From CAYWEM01 sp964457225 (GTDB taxonomy: Bacteria; Acidobacteriota; Aminicenantia; UBA2199), in contig CAYWEM010000009.1 of assembly GCA_964457225.1 (NCBI GenBank), forward strand, positions 43,292 through 107,291: a DNA stretch of 64,000 bases, in the 5' to 3' direction. This document shows positions 61,497 to 64,000 of this stretch, one piece after another. The notes under the pieces were generated by a model, which did not search any database, was not told the origin of the DNA, and was given only the letters and a program-made list of their open reading frames with translations. Each line of letters begins with the position of its first letter. Within the stretch, counting starts at the first letter, position 1. Both the position numbers and the translations under genes were made by a program.

Positions 61497-61749
61497 GACG
61501 GTGCTGTACTTCTTTACATTGGTGGGTTAGCATCAAGGATTGAGACTGGTCAGGTTGACTGATGAAGGGAAACGGCTCCGGGCGGAATTCCTGGTGTAGC
61601 TGAGAGAACGCTTTGGTTTTAAGTACAGTAAACTGGACGAAATTGATCTGTTTGGCGAGCTCAGCATCAACAACCTGGTAGCCTTGAACCATTCTGCGCG
61701 CAAAAAAGGAAGGCAATAGTTGGCTCATGTAAAGAAGTACAGCACCGTC
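61497..61749. mobile_element. Decayed element bounded by 23-bp perfect inverted repeats
   Basis: The left arm 61497-61519 and right arm 61727-61749 are exact reverse complements over 23 bp (right arm ATGTAAAGAAGTACAGCACC plus GTC). They enclose 207 nt. Inside, on the plus strand, a frame with one in-frame TAG reads LRLVRLTDEGKRLRAEFLV, stop, LRERFGFKYSKLDEIDLF, ending at a TAG 7 nt before the right arm. The layout looks like a small non-autonomous element or the remnant of a larger insertion; I cannot assign an IS family. Confidence 0.55.
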
Positions 61750-61899
61750 ACCCTGACCCCTATTCCTTTATTACTTCAGCAGGCGGCCAGGGGCTTAGCA
61801 AATGCCCAGTATGTTTTAAGGTATCGTTGTTGCCGGTCACCCAATAGCAAAAAGCTAGGCTGAAAAACAATGATATATTGGCGGTTTAAGCGATTGAAT

Positions 61900-61927
61900 A
61901 AAAAGTTACGCTATAGCGTAACTTTTT
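61900..61927. repeat. 28-bp perfect palindrome, copy 1
   Basis: The core AGTTACGCTATAGCGTAACT occupies 61904-61923; the symmetry extends through flanking A5/T5 to 28 bp. The same 20-bp core recurs at 61968-61987. With its T6 tail it could also work as a terminator, but a loop-less perfect palindrome repeated twice fits a dimeric-repressor operator better. Confidence 0.6.
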
Positions 61928-61967
61928 TAATTTGGCAAACCCGCATCCACAAAGCGTTTCCAGTCAG

Positions 61968-61987
61968 AGTTACGCTATAGCGTAACT
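61968..61987. repeat. 20-bp perfect palindrome, copy 2
   Basis: Identical AGTTACGCTATAGCGTAACT core, centred 64 bp from copy 1 (about six helical turns). It lies about 90 bp upstream of the possible promoter of the RiPP precursor gene, so an operator for this locus, or for a lost gene, is plausible. Confidence 0.6.
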
Positions 61988-62075
61988 TTTCGCCTTTCAA
62001 TCAACCAGCTGGTTTTCCGGCTTTCCTTTACAGTCAAGCGTTTCCAAAAAACGGCCATCTTGGCACAAATATTGC

Positions 62076-62104
62076 TGTACAAAAAACGTGTCGCGCGATA
62101 CTGT
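62076..62104 (+). promoter_or_regulatory. Possible promoter of the RiPP precursor gene
   Basis: TGTACA (62076-62081), 17-nt spacer, TACTGT (62099-62104); four of six consensus bases in each hexamer. A direct repeat TGTAATCGA at 62102-62110 and 62114-62122 overlaps its downstream edge and may bind a regulator. Confidence 0.35.
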
Positions 62105-62144
62105 AATCGAATTTGTAATCGAGACAAAATAATTGGAGGTATTT

Positions 62145-62330
62145 ATGGAAGAAATCGGAAAAGGTAAAAAGCTTGGGTTGAAAGAAATGGCAAAACTTAA
62201 AGGTGGATGGGGAATGTGTGGGACTAATGCCTGTCATATTTGCGGAACAAGGCCCGGAAGCCAATCAAAAATGGATCAAGATTGGTTTTATTATTGGATG
62301 ACAGGTGATCCCAATCCTCCTGCTATTTAG
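62145..62330 (+). CDS. RiPP precursor peptide with GG-type leader
   Basis: A 61-residue peptide. The leader (GKGKKLGLKEMAKLKGG) ends in a double glycine at residues 20-21 preceded by a KxLKxLxK-like helix, as in leader peptides of the GG-Bacteroidales natural-product type. The putative core starts at W22 and has three Cys (25, 30, 33; CGTNACHIC) and an aromatic patch DWFYYW at 46-51, ending NPPAI. GGAGG lies 5 nt before the ATG. A radical SAM/SPASM gene follows 77 nt downstream, the usual partner. AT-rich, unlike most of the window. Confidence 0.75.
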   Translation: MEEIGKGKKLGLKEMAKLKGGWGMCGTNACHICGTRPGSQSKMDQDWFYYWMTGDPNPPAI

Positions 62331-62343
62331 AACTGCTTGTTCT

Positions 62344-62376
62344 GCAGCTAAGAGAGAGTTCTTCTCTCTTAGCTGC
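62344..62376 (+). promoter_or_regulatory. Strong 14-bp stem-loop between precursor and maturase
   Basis: GCAGCTAAGAGAGA pairs perfectly with TCTCTCTTAGCTGC around a 5-nt loop. No T-run follows, so it is not a standard intrinsic terminator. Its place between precursor and maturase suggests partial attenuation or RNA-end protection, giving more precursor than enzyme. Confidence 0.55.
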
Positions 62377-62407
62377 TCGACAAATATTGAGCATTCTTGA
62401 GAAAACC

Positions 62408-63694
62408 ATGTATATAAAAACAAAAAATTCAACGTATGAACTTATTCCATATTATGCGGCAATAATTAACTGCGAACTATCTAACGAATCAATATTTACC
62501 CTCAATTCTGATCTTTGTTTTGAGAAAGTGATTAAATGCCTAAAAGAAACACCGAGTCAAAGTGTAATTGAAGCTGAGCTGTCAAATTGCTCTCAATTGA
62601 TTTTAGAAGTCACACAAGACTGCAACATGAGGTGTAAATATTGTGTGCATTCTGGTGGATACAAAAATATTAGAGGGCATAATAGAAGAAATATGGAAAT
62701 AAATGTTGCTATTAGATCTATTGATTGCTTTTTTGATATAATTTCAAGTGGATTGAGAACAAATTTAGACAACACGATTACTATTGCTTTCTTTGGAGGT
62801 GAACCAATCTTAGAAATTAAGAAAATTGAGTTAATAATTAAATTGATTGAGGGTAGGAGGAAATCTAGAGAGTGTTTTAGAAAGTTTAATATTGTTTATA
62901 GAATGACAACTAACGGGACACTATTGAATAAAGATGTTATTAAAATAATAAAAAAATATGGGATAATAATTGATATTAGTTTAGATGGACCAAGTGATCA
63001 ACATGACTTGTTTAGAGTTTTTAAGAATGGGCTCGGTAGCTGGAAGTTGATTATTAACAATATTAAAGGTTTCAATGATGAAACAAAAGAATACTTCAGA
63101 AGTAATGGCCATTTCATTTGCTCAGTACACCCCAATCATGACACAACTAAAATTGATAACTTCTTTACAAAACAAAGAATAATTGACATTGATAAGGTTA
63201 TTTTCTCAGCAGTTGATATGGAAAATGCTATTGTTCCCTTCATTGCAGAAAAGCAGTCAAAACTGAGCGCACTCTTTTTAAAGCAATTGATAGATCAGTT
63301 AGATTCAAAGATGAGTGTAAAATATGTTGGAGATCAAGAAAAATTTACTGGAACATGCTTTCCTGGTGGGCAAAAATTATTTGTTAATTCTGAAGGTGAT
63401 TTTAGAATATGTGAGAAAACCGACATGAGATCGCCATATATTGGGAATTATCGGTCTGGATATGATTTTAATGCAATAAGAGAATTAGTCATTAAATATA
63501 ATAATGAGATATTAATAAAACAATGCTGGGAATGTGAGTATTGGTTTGTCTGTTCGATATGTTACCGAAATTGTTTTGATGAGAATGGTTTTATCTACTT
63601 TGATTGTGACAGAGTAAAGAATAGCAGTAAAAGGTTGTTAGAATTGTATTTAAACGCTAAAGAAGAAGAAAAGATTGACAATAATTGGCTGTGA
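62408..63694 (+). CDS. Radical SAM/SPASM peptide maturase
   Basis: A 428-residue enzyme. The SAM-cluster motif CNMRCKYC (CxxxCxxC) is at 72-79, followed by AFFGGEPIL (SAM binding). The C-terminal SPASM domain has Cys at about 317, 335, 373, 376, 382, 385, 389 and 400 (TCFPGGQ; ICEKT; CWECEYWFVCSICYRNC; FDCDR), enough for two auxiliary 4Fe-4S clusters. The N-terminal 65 residues may be a leader-recognition region. It probably installs a cross-link in the adjacent GG-leader peptide. I use the ATG at 62408 rather than an upstream TTG. Confidence 0.88.
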   Translation: MYIKTKNSTYELIPYYAAIINCELSNESIFTLNSDLCFEKVIKCLKETPSQSVIEAELSNCSQLILEVTQDCNMRCKYCVHSGGYKNIRGHNRRNMEINVAIRSIDCFFDIISSGLRTNLDNTITIAFFGGEPILEIKKIELIIKLIEGRRKSRECFRKFNIVYRMTTNGTLLNKDVIKIIKKYGIIIDISLDGPSDQHDLFRVFKNGLGSWKLIINNIKGFNDETKEYFRSNGHFICSVHPNHDTTKIDNFFTKQRIIDIDKVIFSAVDMENAIVPFIAEKQSKLSALFLKQLIDQLDSKMSVKYVGDQEKFTGTCFPGGQKLFVNSEGDFRICEKTDMRSPYIGNYRSGYDFNAIRELVIKYNNEILIKQCWECEYWFVCSICYRNCFDENGFIYFDCDRVKNSSKRLLELYLNAKEEEKIDNNWL

Positions 63695-63851
63695 TTTACT
63701 TGATGAAAAACAAATGATTGCAAGTATTAATAGAATAAATAAAGGATTATTACTAAGACTGCAGGAAATTATTTTTGACAAAATCAAGGAGTTGATTTAA
63801 ATGATGCATTATTTGTTTTATTAAGAATTGCGTAAGAGAAAAGGAGCAACA
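63695..63851. other. Gap after the maturase, with a 28-codon ORF
   Basis: AT-rich. A frame from ATG 63714 to TAA 63800 encodes a 28-residue amphipathic peptide (MIASINRINKGLLLRLQEII...), open further upstream and overlapping the maturase 3' end. There is no good ribosome-binding site, so it may not be translated. AAAAGGAG at its right end belongs to the next ORF. Confidence 0.3.
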
Positions 63852-63977
63852 ATGAGGAAAAAAGCATTAGTATTTCAAGTTATAATGTTGGTTTTAGTAA
63901 ATAGCTTGGCAGCTTATAAAAAAGATGGCTTAACAAAGAAATTGTTGGTTCTCTTTAACATTGTGTGGGTAAGTTGA
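63852..63977 (+). CDS. Short ORF with signal-peptide-like start, possibly truncated
   Basis: 41 codons from ATG 63852, preceded by a strong AAAAGGAG at good spacing. The start MRKKALVFQVIMLVLVNSLA looks like a signal peptide or membrane segment, then AYKKDGLTKKLLVLFNIVWVS and a stop. The sudden end and the GC-richer bases after 63960 suggest that a longer exported protein was interrupted, for instance by an insertion beginning near the window edge. It could also be a complete small membrane peptide of the RiPP locus. Confidence 0.4.
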   Translation: MRKKALVFQVIMLVLVNSLAAYKKDGLTKKLLVLFNIVWVS

Positions 63978-64000
63978 AGTTAAGTTTTCCGGCGATGAGG

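Noticed and set aside
61291..61728. 145-codon minus-strand frame
   Set aside because: It spans the inverted-repeat element and its flank, has no ribosome-binding site and no recognisable domain; it is most likely a chance frame.
61900..61927. Intrinsic terminator
   Set aside because: The symmetry has no loop and the same core recurs 64 bp on without a T-tail, so an operator is the simpler reading, though terminator activity is not excluded.

Overview
The window comes from a diderm (Gram-negative) bacterium. It encodes LPS heptose genes, outer-membrane barrel proteins, lipoproteins and a complete Na+-translocating NADH:quinone reductase. Most of it is GC-rich by eye, with densely packed genes and many 1-11 nt overlaps. 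Two stretches are clearly AT-rich and look acquired: about 55.8-60.3 kb, and from about 61.8 kb to the right edge. The phylum cannot be fixed from sequence alone. The gene mix (NQR with ApbE, DUF3943, TolB-like propeller/barrel proteins, a kinase/M23/aminotransferase fusion) would suit an Acidobacteriota- or Aminicenantes-like lineage, but that is a weak inference.

Layout: 0-1.9 kb, ADP-heptose genes (heptosyltransferase fragment, rfaE2, rfaE1) and tRNA-Phe. 2.1-6.7 kb, recD2, a B12-type radical SAM protein and a methyltransferase. 6.7-13.6 kb, the nqrABCDEF-apbE operon on the minus strand. 13.7-18.6 kb, a DUF3943 outer-membrane protein diverging from a three-domain fusion (small-molecule kinase, M23 peptidase, class III aminotransferase). 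19.5-22.1 kb, ispG, a zinc-ribbon thioredoxin and a dGTPase-like gene. 22.2-28.0 kb, a plus-strand run of zincin, MoaE-like protein, nitroreductase, a degenerate phosphohexomutase, an intact phosphohexomutase, a PIG-L deacetylase and a SagB-type nitroreductase. 28.1-37.5 kb, exported beta-propeller, SGNH-hydrolase and gluzincin/propeller/barrel proteins and two lipoproteins. 37.6-49.6 kb, a SelB C-terminal-like protein, a processive glycosyltransferase, wecB, tRNA-His, a radical SAM protein and a string of glycosyltransferases. 50.0-55.7 kb, pepD, DUF362 protein, polyferredoxin, rpiB and an SHMT homologue. 56.5-60.3 kb, an AT-rich polysaccharide islet (methyltransferase-kinase fusion resembling WbdD, a flippase, a glycosyltransferase). 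60.4-61.2 kb, a patatin. 61.5-64 kb, a decayed inverted-repeat element, twin palindromes and a RiPP locus (GG-leader precursor plus radical SAM/SPASM maturase) cut by the window edge.

The best candidates for new biology are the RiPP locus at the right end, the catalytically degenerate phosphohexomutase paired with an intact paralogue, the SelB-like protein without its GTPase, and the kinase-M23-aminotransferase fusion. Two regulatory patterns are visible directly: several genes have a -10 box placed so that transcripts should start at or within a few bases of the start codon, and one divergent promoter pair shares a single palindromic -35 hexamer.
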